Below are positions 1 through 14,470 of a stretch of DNA of 64,000 bases, one piece after another. A program made the translations under genes and the position numbers. Source of the DNA: Anopheles merus. Its lineage: Eukaryota; Arthropoda; Insecta; Diptera; Culicidae. Under the pieces are notes generated by a model. The model did no database searches, had not been told where the DNA came from, and saw nothing but the letters and a program-made list of their open reading frames with translations. The first letter of the stretch is position 1. Every line of letters starts with the position of its first letter. The stretch lies in the NCBI RefSeq assembly GCF_017562075.2, contig NC_054082.1, forward strand, positions 47,973,347 through 48,037,346, written 5' to 3'.

Positions 1-331
1 TAACTTTTTCAAATATGAACCGATTTTGATAAGTTTAGACATTTTAAAAAGGATATTTGGTCAGCTTTAAAAATACATTAAAGATTTTGAGTTAAGTTAA
101 TTTTTTGCAAAAATATACGATAATAACTGAAGAAACTTCCTAAAAAATTTCATCATTTTAATTTTTGACATGATGCCATTATGAAAGTGGCGTAGAGTGG
201 CGTTGTCTCATATATGTCACATAATAGTGTAATATATATACTATCAATCTGTGAAGAAATATTCTGCGAAAGTTTGCGAACGCGAATTTTATTCAAGTTT
301 TTTCACATCAACTTTTTCTAAAAACAGACAC

Positions 332-373
332 ATACGCAACTAGGCGGCTCCATAGGAGCCTAGTGTAGCGTAT
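332..373. repeat. Long imperfect hairpin (inverted repeat)
   Basis: Six outer bases (332-337, ATACGC) pair with 368-373 (GCGTAT). Inside, CTA at 340-342 pairs with TAG at 361-363, and GGCTCC at 346-351 pairs with GGAGCC at 355-360 around an ATA loop. An alternative pairing joins CTAGGC at 340-345 to GCCTAG at 358-363. The stem is GC-rich within AT-rich DNA, so it stands out. It may be a remnant of a fold-back element or a structured RNA. Nothing in the sequence decides between these. Confidence 0.6.
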
Positions 374-1312
374 TTAGTGTATTCCACAAAACTATATTCT
401 ACGTGATTTTAATTTCCATTACGAAGCTGTGTATCTTAGTTTCAGCTCATGTACTTATCTAAAATGTAAATTTCTATTCTAACCTAACTTTATTATTAAA
501 TATAATGAAGCAAATCAGAACCAAATAACTTTTGGTCCTACTCCAGATTATCGACGGAATGCACCAGCATCTATTGGCGTTTTGGGAGAAGAAACTCCCA
601 AAAGTGATGACAAACTAAATATAAGGATAGAGGGGAGTATGCTACAAAGAATATTTTGCAAGAAAGAAAATGCATCCAGAAGGACATTTTGTATAATGAG
701 CTGTATTCCTCTGATTCGTTAACCAATTCAATATCAGTAGCTACACGCACTAAAACAAAGACAGAGTTTAACTTTACAAATGAAGTAAATACTTTGTTTG
801 TAGCTATTGTTGAACTCTGATTTTTTCGGATAGTTGTAAAACCAAGAACATACAATGTTTAGTTTTATCACCCCTTCTGAAGGTAGTACAGGACTTGGAA
901 AAGTATAGAATGAATATTCAAAGACAAACAATATGAGCTGCTTTTCATTATGAATTTGGGAAGTACTTTATTTCAATGTACCTGCTCTATCTAATTATTT
1001 AAATGCCTTTATTCATGTCTTTAGAAATGAGAACTAGACGTCAGGAGCTTGTAATAGCATCCACCTAAGTTGTGTATGTCAAATTTTAATATTTGTACTA
1101 CCTATGAGTAAAAGTGATGAAAATTAGCTACAACTGTCCTATACAAAGCAGAAAATTATATCTTATTCAAAATTATTATGTTTTGTTCATATATTATGAA
1201 ACATTACAGTATATTTTAATATGGTTTATACTATTAGAAACAACAAATACAAGAAAAAAAACACACAAAATTAATAAAATTAAGCAAAGGTCCCTTAAAA
1301 CACTATTTTATG

Positions 1313-1328
1313 TAGCGCCACCTGGTGG
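1313..1328. promoter_or_regulatory. CTCF-like insulator site
   Basis: The 16 bases TAGCGCCACCTGGTGG contain, on the minus strand, the AGGTGGCGC core known for insect CTCF, and they extend into the longer vertebrate-type consensus. The site lies alone in AT-rich DNA. The match is seen directly; binding is inferred from the known motif. Confidence 0.45.
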
Positions 1329-2116
1329 TATGGATGCGAACTACATATAAAATGTTATTTACTATCATAACTCTTTACTACAAACGATAAAAACTAACAA
1401 TTTCTGGAAAAATAATTTTATCCCGAAATTTGTTCTAAACTGCCCATTGTGCATTGGTAGATTATCCTAAATTTTCGCATAACGAGTAAAAACATTACTT
1501 ATATTTTTACTCCATGAATTCCTGTAAAAGTGTTGTCAAACATTCATGAGTTTAATGTAAACAGAATATAAACACATTAAATCTGACAAACCTGGATATT
1601 GCATTTTTTTCTTTGCAAATACACTCTCTTCCCGAGTTAGGCTGTTAATATATTCCTGAAACATCAGTTTGACTTGAATATTCACCCAAGTAGAATACCA
1701 CTAATTAGCGGGTATTTTTGAATTCAATAACAAATACTCGTTTTAAATTCTCAAATAAACATGTAAGAGTATTGGTCACACCTGAGTTATCAAAATTAAT
1801 AATATATGAGAAATTAAACCATTCTTAATGATCAATAAATAATAAAGTACAGGAGCTGTCAAATTTGACAAAGTACGTTTTTATAAATCCATGTGAGTCG
1901 ATAACTGTGTAACTTGTAACTTAGAAAAAGACTACTGTACTTGTATGTTTAAAGAAGATCATATAATGAAAGGCATATATTTTTCTTTTAGTATATGCAA
2001 GGATATTCTTAATGATCTTTTTCCATGTTGCGTTTCACATAAATTATACCAAACAGTGCAAATCTTCTCAACGCAACACGTTTAACAAAGAATAACATAC
2101 GTTTTACGATTCAATT

Positions 2117-2561
2117 TCATAATTCAATTTTAATTATCTTTGCATTAAAAAGCGATCTAGTGCTCGCAAGACCACTCCGAAGAAAAGGTAGCGTTATTAT
2201 TTTGCCCTCATCGTATAGTACTGAAAATGATTTGCATAAATTGTCCGCTATCAGTTCGCTACCACCGAGAGTGTCCGATGACGGGCGGTCATTGTTTGGC
2301 TTAGAAAATGAGCCACCCGGCGTACCATCGCATATGGATGTGCTGCCCCAGCAGAAGATGTCGATTGTTGGCATCAGTAGGAGCGGTAGGTTCGTTTCTC
2401 GTGCCATTGCCAACACACGAACCCTCATTCCCACGGCCAGGCTGAACCTAAAGCTATGTCGATCTTACTATACTCATGCGATATTTACTCTGTTCCAGCC
2501 GTGGTTGCCAAACCGCCCAACCCCAAAACAATCCTATCGCTGTGCACGTAACGCGATGTAG
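2117..2561. other. Block open on both strands, unassigned
   Basis: A plus-strand frame runs open for 133 codons (2160-2561) and a minus-strand frame for 105 codons (2117-2434) over the same DNA. The plus frame has balanced amino-acid composition and plausible insect codon choice between about 2220 and 2440, but it begins at a GTG behind a weak acceptor-like TCTAG and shows no clear donor. No domain is recognised in either frame. It could be one exon of a larger gene, or chance openness in a locally GC-richer patch inside AT-rich DNA. Confidence 0.2.
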
Positions 2562-4790
<2,229 letters not shown>

Positions 4791-5340
4791 TTAATTATCC
4801 AGCGCTTCAATCGCTTGGCGCAGGAGTGTTCGAAACCGCTTACGGTCTCGCTCCTTCGTCCGCCAATCAAGGCCTTAATAGCGTACACCTCCACGCCATC
4901 TTGCCTTCTCAATTTGGGCCTACCATACCTCCTCTGTTCTTGTGGACGGCCTAAAAAGACTTTATGGGCTGGGTCGTCCGTTTCCATGCGTACAACATCG
5001 TCAGCCTACCGGAGCCTGGCGAGTTTGATACGTTGTACGACGGTACACCGTACATCTTGTATAACTCGTTGTTATAACAGCTCTTCCATTGTCGTTCCAC
5101 ACATACGGGGCCAAGGATCCTACTGAGCATCTTCATCTCGAACGCCACTAAGAGGGTTTCATTAGATTTGGACAGTGTCCATGTCTCAGAAGCGTATGGG
5201 CTATTTAGTACCAGCTTCGTTCGTCGCAACAGATTATTAGAGATGAACTGATTTCTCAGGCTGTAGAATGACTGCTATTGTCGTTACTGATCTTTGACCC
5301 GAGATAGGTGAATTCTGGGACGATTTTAAAAATGCATTCA
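4791..5340 (-). pseudogene. Degenerate non-LTR retrotransposon ORF2 C-terminus
   Basis: Read on the minus strand, three successive frames give the conserved tail of a non-LTR retrotransposon polyprotein. From about 5330 comes a VPEFTYLGSKIS-like stretch. From 5229 to about 5058 comes SETWTLSKSNETLL followed by FEMKMLSRILGPVCVE and YNNELYKMYG. From about 5030 comes METDDPAHKVFLGRP and then GRPKLRRQDGVE. From about 4875 in another frame comes DWRTKERDRKRFRTLLRQA, ending at a stop at 4791-4793. At least three frameshifts and an internal stop separate these pieces, so the copy is dead. No catalytic reverse-transcriptase core lies in the window, so it is a 5'-truncated fragment. Clade assignment from the tail alone is unsafe. 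Confidence 0.85.
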
Positions 5341-5457
5341 CCTATCTTGTTTTTGGTTTCACTGTATAGATATTTCACTGTACTTATATTTGACAGGTTT
5401 CACAAAATATTTTCATAATTTTTAATCAAACTTATAGGCTTGACCTTGATTTTGAAT

Positions 5458-5608
5458 TCTTCTTCTTCTTCTTCTTCTTTGGCACAACAACCGTTGTCGG
5501 TCAAGGTCTGCCCAGCAGTGAAAGTGAGCTTTGCTTTTCAGTGCCGTATTGTTACCGTAGTAGAATAGTCAAGTCTTTCGTATGGGGACACGGTATATTC
5601 GAGGCTTA
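5458..5608 (-). mobile_element. tRNA-derived SINE, truncated, diverged
   Basis: On the plus strand it begins with a (TTC)n run at 5458-5479, the complement of a (GAA)n tail. It continues with GGCACAACAACCGTTGTCGG and TCAAGG, which is the complement of the 3' body of the SINE at 18203-18400. Similarity fades after GGGGACACGG and GAGGCTT near 5608, so the promoter-bearing head is lost. The match to the other copy is visible by eye. The family resembles the tRNA-related SINEs of Anopheles, as remembered. Confidence 0.75.
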
Positions 5609-6418
5609 AAATATAGCGGATGAAGACGCCGTATTAATACCTTTGTCGAAAACATCACTTGACTAAATGAAATAAACACTGTAAATTTATTATTTTTGAA
5701 ATAATTCGTCATTTTACTGTTGAAGTTATCAAGTAATTACTTTGAAGTAAACAAATACAACGCTTCCAATTATGATGATCCAAAAAACTGTAATTGCATT
5801 TTTTATTAAATCTTATCTTTCTTGCAAAAATAACCGAACCAATTGCATTTCACAAATCGATTACCCATTTCGATTTCATTACCCACTCACTGTTTTCAGC
5901 TGTATTTTTCTCTTACAATATCCTAATACCACGGCTGCCGGGGTCCAATCCAATACCTAACGCTATCATCAGTTCAATCGTATCACACCGATCGTGCTAC
6001 AAGTTGCAAGAGAACACCGTTTTATCTTGGTTTGACCGCTCCTAATCCTTCCCCTGTTCGGGTTTGTGGGCAAAAGAAGATCCTCTCCGTGCTGAGGGGA
6101 GTATGGTTTTCCAGTGAATAAGCTTAGCTCGGGACCCTTGCTGGGTGTCTAGTGGTTCTAATAATGCAAGCGTTGCCAGCAGTAGACGTAGCACTATCTC
6201 ATACGGTCTTGTCTCGCTGTGAATTTTATCCTTGCTCAACTGAAGCAAATGATCGAACCGACAAACGCGTTTGTATGAGCAGTAGGAAAGAGCTGGAAAG
6301 AGCTGGACCTACGCTTGAGGGATTTGGTGTCTTGTATGGACGCTCTCGGCTCCAACTCGGTCCGTCCAATAGCAACGTTGAACTCAGGCACGGAGCTCGG
6401 AGAAAAGTACTCCATCGC

Positions 6419-6441
6419 TTCTAGACGATGCTTGTCTAGAA
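6419..6441. repeat. Perfect 8-bp stem hairpin
   Basis: TTCTAGAC at 6419-6426 is the reverse complement of GTCTAGAA at 6434-6441, with a 7-base loop. The size is compatible with chance in a window this large. There is no T-run after it, and no function is claimed. Confidence 0.6.
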
Positions 6442-9400
6442 TGTCTAATGAAGGTACCCGGTGGCTCGATGTTGAAAATAAATTATGTTTAAAATTCTAA
6501 TGAACAGAAAAGCGAGAACGGGAAACATAGCATGAGTGAAAAAAAAAAACTGGATAAAGTTTCACGTACCAAGCTGACGTGACATGTGGTCGAAGCGCAC
6601 GAGGGTCCTGTGGTGGGAAAGAAAACGGTTGCGACGTTATTCTCAACGGCACTACAGGAAGGAAACGGCACTTTTATAATTTAAACTTTCACAGTAGCCG
6701 AGTTCAAGCGGACAGTCTGAAAGGAGGAAAGGTGGGGCCGCTTCTTCCTGAAGGAAATGAGGGGTTTTTGCATAGGGTTTCTAGTACATAGAAGGGAACA
6801 GTGCACCACCGAGATTCTCGAGATAGAACGAAACGCAACATACTATTCCCCATTTTATGGTGCGGTAAGAGGATGCGAAACTTCTCCAGAAACTGATAGC
6901 ATCCCCGTACAATTGTGTACCATCGTGTACCAGGGACCCCCGAGAGATCGTATGAGAAGGAAGAGGAGGCGCAATGAAGCGGGGAAAAAAACTACCCGAC
7001 ACAAACGAAACCATTTATCTTAGTTTTTTCCACCATCTTCCGCATTTTCTCTCGTTTCGATGGCCACTTTCATTCAAGTGGACTCGGCAATGTGCGCACA
7101 TTGGTACCGAAGATGGTACCGAGTCCTCGGTATGCAAACTGAGAGACTGATTTCCCCCCGGGGGTCTGAAGCGATCTGCTGTCTGCCCGGAAGAGGACCG
7201 CAAGCAGCAAAGTGCTGTTTTATTTATGGAGCAAAGTAAGCATTTTAATTTTTCATTATATTTTATGTAACTGCTTCGTTCAACTTTCGAATTAAATAAG
7301 TTACGCTAGCGAAAGGAATGGTTTCTGTTTGGGAATGACAGCAATGGAGAACAGGAACAGGAGTGGGTCGTGGTTCGGTTCGCTTTAAAAAGAGTTTGAG
7401 TTTTTCAAGCTTGGAGGTGGAAATTTAAGGATTGGTTATCTTGTTAGCTTTACTAAAAATGTGTTTAATTTACCTTTCAACAATAATTTGCTTCATGTTT
7501 GCAGTATAACAACATATAGAAAGAAAGCCATTCTGAACAGCTTTCCTTGGTACCCTTGGCAAAGATTTGAAATCATTTCTCGCATGTTGTGCAAATCAAA
7601 AATTTCCCAGCTTATTTGCGTACCAAACATCCTCCACGCCCTTCGTGCACTTTCTCCATAGAAACGCTCCGTACAATTCCTACTTGGTAGCGATTTCACA
7701 CTCAAACCCGGCTGTCGAATTCAGCTCAAGCGAAGGATGAATATTTAAATATTATTTCACAACGCTTCACTCCACTAACCGTGTGCGTCTTGGTCGTAAG
7801 CAGAGCAAAGCAAACAAGATGGCGGGTGTCTACTATGGCCTGTTTTTGAAAACTCATTTTCCCAAAGTACGACCACCGTTCCCGATACACCTTTTCCCGG
7901 GCAACGGAACCCCGCCCCCACGGCTGGCCGTCCACACTTCTGGCACAATTTGCCCGCTCGCCCGGGTCGGCATTTGAATGCACGGAAAAGAAGCGCCCTT
8001 CACACACACACACTTCAAACGAGAGAGAGCACTCTAACCCTTTTCTAATTTGAATGAAAGAATCCACTGTGCGCTCGATGGGTTGATGAAAAGCTGTGGG
8101 TTGCCCTGACATCAAAACCCCTGCCCACCCCGATGCGAGAGGCAAAGGGTCGCGCGTTCACAAGCAAACGGCCGAGTGGGTCCGATTTTATATTTATAGA
8201 AGGGTAATTATGCTCATATCTAATGCATTGTAGATGTTTGAGGCCGGGCTCGTTTTGAAGGCGAATGAAGGATCGGCACACACTGACACCGATGATAGAT
8301 GGATGCGGAGGTTTTTGGGTGCTCCGTGTTTAAAGAAGCGTTTGTTTTGAAAAATGGCCGAACGATGAGTTCTTTTTGTTGTTTATCGTGTAGAATGAAT
8401 GGAGAATTAATTAATTTTAAAATACAGCACTAACCTGATTTCTGGTAAAACTGAGTTTTCATTTATTTTGCTAGGAGCTATGGACACAAAGCCAACTGGT
8501 ATGAGTTGCCAAGTAAACGAATTCTCAAAGTTTTTTCTTCAGAGTCATTTTAAATAAAACATATATTTCCCACAACATCCGCAAAAGAAAACAACACCTT
8601 TCCTCTCACCTACAAAGCTGGGCCGAAATGAGAGGCACCGTAACTGACAAGCGTACTTCCATTAATCCCCTTTAACAGTACTACAAAGCTTCAAGAATTC
8701 TTTCGTTTCATTTTCCTCATCTCTCAGCCTCTCCAAATGCCATTCATGTCTTTGCTTCTCGAACGCAATGCTCTCGTGCTTGCGTGCAAAGACCATCAAA
8801 TGGAAGGGAAACGCTGCAGGGACGCTGGGGTCTCCCTCCAACGCCAGAGACGCGCAATGACAACACAACGAAGGCAACCAGAACGAAGCATTTATCCAAC
8901 GTTGTGGAGTTTGGAATGTGGCGGGTCGGCTAGGGTGCGGGTGCTGGTTAGATCGAGTTTGCAGACCATCGGATGGAAGATATATCCCTTTACTTTTATC
9001 CATCCCTTCTCCTTCCCCCAGCATGGTCTCCTCCTTCCGCCACCCACGCCCCCGTGTCGACTTCCATTTCGACCCCTTTTGCAAACGGATAAGGTGTTTC
9101 CTCTGTGTGACCGGTACGCTTATCTGCTTCTAAAATATACAGCGCCTGGCTAAAAAGATAGGAAAAATAAAACCCAAAACCGCCTTTCCGCCTTTGCCCA
9201 TGCCGTTCATGCGTTTTTCATCTCGAACCCACCAGCCGACCTCGCTGTCATACCACCAGACGCTCCTAGGAAGGGAGGATAAAATCTGAGCTAGAACGAA
9301 GGCGAATCTAGCTTTCCAATCCCGGCACAAAACGCCGGACGCACAAGGGGGGAACGTAGTGAAGCGGAAGTTTTTGGGTCCGTGAGCGAGGAATGGGAGG

Positions 9401-11551
9401 GAAAAAGAAAAAGGAATAAAAACATTTCTAGAATATAAATTTTCGGCTTTCCGTTCTTCCCAACCCTCTTCATGCTAGCTGGTGGTCCGGGGGAAATGTG
9501 CTGGCTGCCAGGCAACGACCGGGCGAAAAGGGAGCAGCACTGGCGGTATGGCTTAGCCTCAAGCATTTCACCGACCACCTTCATCCTTTCCCCGCTTTCC
9601 AGCTCACTTCGTTTTTCTTTTCTTTTTCCCCTGTACCCCCCTGTGCCTCTCTCAGATGCTCTTACTCTCTTTCTCGCTCTTTCTAACACAAAACCCCTAT
9701 TGCAAAACTCAACCCACTGGAAAAAGGGCGGATGTTCCAAAGCTCATTCCATTTAATTGCAGCACATTATTTCGGACGAAAGATCCCTTATCTGGCATCT
9801 ACCTCGTGTGTGCTCCAGCCGTTGGTCAGTTCGGTCCGCCTGCTTGGAATTTGTTTTCCGTACCAAAGGAAGGCGGGGAGGGTTCGCAAGCTAGGGGGAT
9901 GAGGAGCGAATGGAAACACGTTCCTGTTTTCATGTGGAGTGGGAGGAGGTGACCATGTGAGTGTGAGTGCGTCTGTGCGTCTGTGTGGGCATGTTAATTT
10001 CAACATGGCTGCAACGGGAACCGGACAGTAAAAGGGGTGAAATAAAGATGGTGCACGATTTCGTACGATCCTGAAACGACTACCAGGACGAGCTGGTGAC
10101 GACGCAGTTTACTGCGACAGTGTGACTTAATACGTTTTCTCCCACCCATATTCACTCACCAACCCCTCTGAAGGGAGCCGGACATGGGGAGGGAAAGGAG
10201 GGAGGGTGGACACAAAGATGAAATTCTAGAGTAATATATGGTAGTGTGCGTAAGATTGTGCTCTATGTCTAGGCAGGCATACTGTGTGCTGGCCTTTTGG
10301 GTCGGATAGGGAAAGAAGCCCTCCGGTCCGACAAAACGTCAGGTGGAAGACGCCAGGGTTGGTTTAATGTTTGCCCGTTGGATGAACCGGAACTTGGCCG
10401 TACCGGCAGGGCGAATGGATACGAATGCTTGACGCCAACGCCTGGTGCGCTTGTAACACGGCCAGGACCTAAATATAATAGAGCTCTTTAGGGACAAAAA
10501 CCGGCTGCGCTTGATTATGAATTCAGAGCAATCGGCATCGTGGATGGGACTCGGAGCGGTCAACCATTCCGGTCTGCTAGATGGTCGAAATGTGTGTAAA
10601 CTGCCGGTCATATTAAATTCGCAAACTCTAATCAATAAATGTTTGTTTAAAAGCATTACATTGGAGCTGCAGTCGAATATGTTTGAGCGTTCTTGTCCGA
10701 GTCAAATAAACGTTTGATCGTTATTTCAATTCACTATTGCTCTATTTTTGTATCCAAAAAAGTCTTTCCTTCATGATTGGCATATTCTTTCGTTATGCCT
10801 TAAGGAACGCTCACGGACCATGACGCTTTTACATGAACGGAAATTGGTTCCCCATTTTTTCAGACTAAAGACTTCAATTGTGTTCCCCAGCAGTGCTGGG
10901 GGCTGCAGAACACAAGGCTGCCAGATATGTTTTCTTCTTTGGTGAGTGAGCTAAACGTACGGACACTGCGCAGATTACGGTAAACGGTGGAGAAAAGTGT
11001 TGGGGATTATATCTAGCATGTTTTATGCATGAGCTCGACTGTTTACCATCCCTCTGCCAGCAGCCATCAAGTACACTAAGGGCACAAAGGACTCTGTACT
11101 GAGGTAACAAAAGAAGGTGGAAAAAGGGATAGTCTAACTAAAGCTAGTTAACGTCCAAACCAAGACTCTATTCATTGTCCGACGAAACGGCAGCAGTCTA
11201 GGGTGGATGCTTGGGTATTGTGGTAGTGGTTTGATGCTGTGAGAAGGCCGGGTTTTAAACGAAAACAGACGCCATGTTTAATTATTTCTTCCATCTTACG
11301 CTTCAGTTATTTTCTGTTTCTTCTGTACAGAGTTATAGCGATGGAATAAGTTACAGAGAATTCTATGAAAATCTCGCACTGAACGATGCAATGGCATACT
11401 GAGAACAAAAATAAACGACTTGAAAAACTTCCTTAATGTTGTTTATAATGTTGTATTTTAGTTAATAAGTTGATAAGCATGTTCAAGAAACTCGCCAGAC
11501 AATTTGCAAACTGTATATTTCGGAAACACTATCAGACATAAACATTTCAAA

Positions 11552-11614
11552 TTCAGAACATTTTAATGCTTCAAATTGCTGAAATCTTTTTTCAGAAGAT
11601 TTTAATGCTTCAAA
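11552..11614. repeat. Spaced 24-bp direct repeat
   Basis: The 24 bases at 11552-11575 recur at 11591-11614 with one mismatch (C/G at the eighth base). Both carry ATTTTAATGCTTCAAA. The copies are 39 bp apart start to start, suggesting a recent local tandem duplication with some loss of the spacer. Confidence 0.8.
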
Positions 11615-13559
11615 ACGTGAAAATATGCTACTCTTAAATATGCTATCCTCTAATTCGTGTATGATATTTCCATTGTGTTAAGCACTTACCTCTAATCGAA
11701 TTTACAACATATAAGCTGTTTAGAGAGTATGTTTGAATACAGTTCAATTGTGTCGTCTTATTGAAATAATTTAATGATCCGAATACCTACATACATCAAA
11801 TATTAATAAATATTAGATATGCAAGCTAGATGCTTGATTAAAATTAATGGTAAAAGGTCAGACTATTTGGTTGCTTGATGTGTAAGGCATTTAAAGAACC
11901 TCATAAGTACATAGGTTGTAACACATGTAACATATGAGCCCAAAATGTACGGAAACAAATATTACAAAAGATTTAATATTATCAAATTGTTTCTAATATT
12001 TTAGGTCAAACTCTTACACGTGTGATTCTTTCTCATGATAATTTAAGATGTAGCGTGATTGTGAAGCGTTGAGTTGTAACGGTGTAAAATAGATAGTTTT
12101 CTAATTGCATATCACAATCCACTTCAGATATGGAAGTTTCGTTTACTTTCTGAATCATGTTTAGAATTACTTCGCTGTAAATTACTTCTGTTAGCCTATT
12201 GAGCGATTATCAACCATCTTCTCAGCGATTATTTAAATACAACTCGTTTACTACGATTTTTCAGCCTCTTATTCGTATTGTACTGTGTGTGTGCGATTTT
12301 CTAGCCTCGGGTAACAATCTTTTCCTTTGATATAGTATTATATGCTGAAATAAATTACGAGTCGCATCGTGTCCGGGAGCAGATAACACAACGCTAATAT
12401 ACCTTATTCTCCTATTTATCAAGCACAAAATAAAAACAAGAAAACAGTACTGACTGAGAACGATCTGCGCGAGACCTTAGGCCATTGCGATATAAAATCT
12501 CACTTTTACATAACCCTGCGGATGGGAAGGAATGGAGTGGTGTAGCGTGGCATGGAAACAGAGCCGAGGAGAAAAATATGCTCCCCCGCTTTTTACCTTC
12601 ACTGTGCGCACAAAACGAAACTCGAAGTCAACGGAATGCCACAGAGAAGTGGCAAAAATCTGAACAAACTCTATCCCGGCACTACACGGCAAAAGAAAAA
12701 GGGACCAAAAAGTCTTCCCCCTTTTTAAAAAAAACTTTCACCCAAACGCCAGTTGTGCCGGACGTCTCCACCCTCCACTCGGTCACCCACGCGTAAGGGA
12801 TGATTATCCTTCCGTCTATCTCGCTTCCTTTGCTTTGCTATCTTTTTTAATCGCTCCATCCCTGCTACCTGCATCCCACGTTCCCGTTGTTCAAGCGACT
12901 CTAGCGTACCGTTTCTCCATTTTCTATCGCGCACCTACCTCTCCCCAGCAACACCCCTACAGTTCCGCGACCATTGGCGCATAGATCGGCCATCTTTTAA
13001 CCCTCGGTGTAATTTCTCAACTTCACATCCTTTGCATGCTGATTTTCCCTTTTGCCAACCATCATGCGCCCACCCCTTTCCATGGAGAGGTGTAGTGTTG
13101 CGTACAAGGAACGTAGGACGACGAGTTTGCATTCACCTACGTAATGGTTAGGGTCCGCCATGGCCATGTCTCAAATCTCTTTGGTAATCGGAATGATGCT
13201 AGGATGCTTCTGCTCACCCTTTTTACAACAATGAAAGGAAACGGCATGTTGGACTAGGGGCCTTTACTGACTGCTGGCTCTCTACAGAATCGAATATTTT
13301 ATTAAATTTGTTCATTTTACTTACAGGCGCTGAGCATCATGAATAAGTGACGGTTTGGCGCGTGATGAACACAATGCGAAATTTTACTCTGCTTTACTGG
13401 ACCTGCCCGACCCTGGACCTCTATGGCTGGCCAGCAGAATACATTGACCCTGGTTGTTTCGACCTCATTATTTCCACCTAAACGCCTTCATTGCTGCGAT
13501 GCGACATTGATGATTAAATTCAAAATTAAGGTGGATCCCTGGCCGATATTGTCATAAGC

Positions 13560-14470
13560 GTCTTTAGTATTTTAAAAGTCTGTGTACTTTTCTTTCATTT
13601 TTTTCATTATTTGTTTTGTTTCTTTGTTTACCAAATCCTATTTTTTCTTTGGTTTTTCTTGTAGTTTCATATTTTTATACTTAGGCTTTTGAACAATTTT
13701 TCATTAGATTAAAGCATTATAAATTAAGCTTAATTACTTATTTTCATTTAACCAGAGATCAAGCATTATAATAAATTATTTCTAACATTTTTTAAATCTA
13801 AGAAGCATTAAATAATTTTATGTTGCGAAAATTTACATTACCTATTTAAAATATTCGTGTTACCTAAATTCTTCTCACAAAATTACTTTTTATTGAATTT
13901 ACTCAAATATTATGATCAATATTTTAATTACTTGATAAATGAATTAGCTTTGCTTAACATAATTTTATTATTGGCTTAAAGACATTTATATTTGGTTTCA
14001 TTCTATCATTTTTAATATTTTTTCATTAAAAAATTCGTATTATGTTTTTTTGTTATATGCTTCTAAATTTCTTCAACATTTTATTTGTATCGATACATTT
14101 ATTGGATTTATACATATAATCGTTGCTATTAACTTAATTTACAAGGATACAAACTATTTCAAAGATGTTAAATTATTTAGATTTACGAAAGTAATTAGAA
14201 TACGAAACATTACCTGTTGCCGCGTTGTTATAAGAGAGTACATAGAGTGGTAATATTTTTTTTACTTACAAATGTAATTTAATGTAACATGTAATAATTT
14301 AATTAATTAATTTATTTAGTAATAATAATATAATAATATATAATTAATAATAATAATATAATTTAGAAATAATTAGTAATAATAAAAACATTTTTTATTT
14401 TAGTAATAATTTATTAATTTTCGTACTAATTTTCTAATAAGTTAATTTACTAGCACTATTTACACTTACT
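13560..14470. other. Very AT-rich block
   Basis: About 900 bp made almost entirely of A and T, with T-runs at the left, and repeated TAATAA/AATATA words at 14320-14420. The edges against the GC-moderate flanks are sharp, especially at about 14480. There is no coding signal. Composition is like scaffold/matrix attachment DNA or old AT-rich transposon sequence, but neither is shown. Confidence 0.7.

Larger units (their letters stand above)
1..2116. other. AT-rich gene-free left flank
   Basis: No reading frame of convincing length or composition was found on either strand. The stretch is AT-rich with short homopolymer runs. The only structures seen are the hairpin at 332-373 and the CTCF-like site at 1313-1328, listed separately. 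Confidence 0.6.
5609..13559. other. Gene-free stretch, mixed composition
   Basis: Many open frames of 60-150 codons exist on both strands, but they overlap one another, often lack an ATG and match no recognised family. That is the chance level for DNA of this composition. The GC-moderate part (about 5900-11400) passes into AT-rich DNA from about 11400 to 12350. Small structures seen are a perfect 8-bp hairpin at 6419-6441 and a 24-bp direct repeat at 11552-11614. Exons of an unseen large gene cannot be excluded. Confidence 0.5.
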
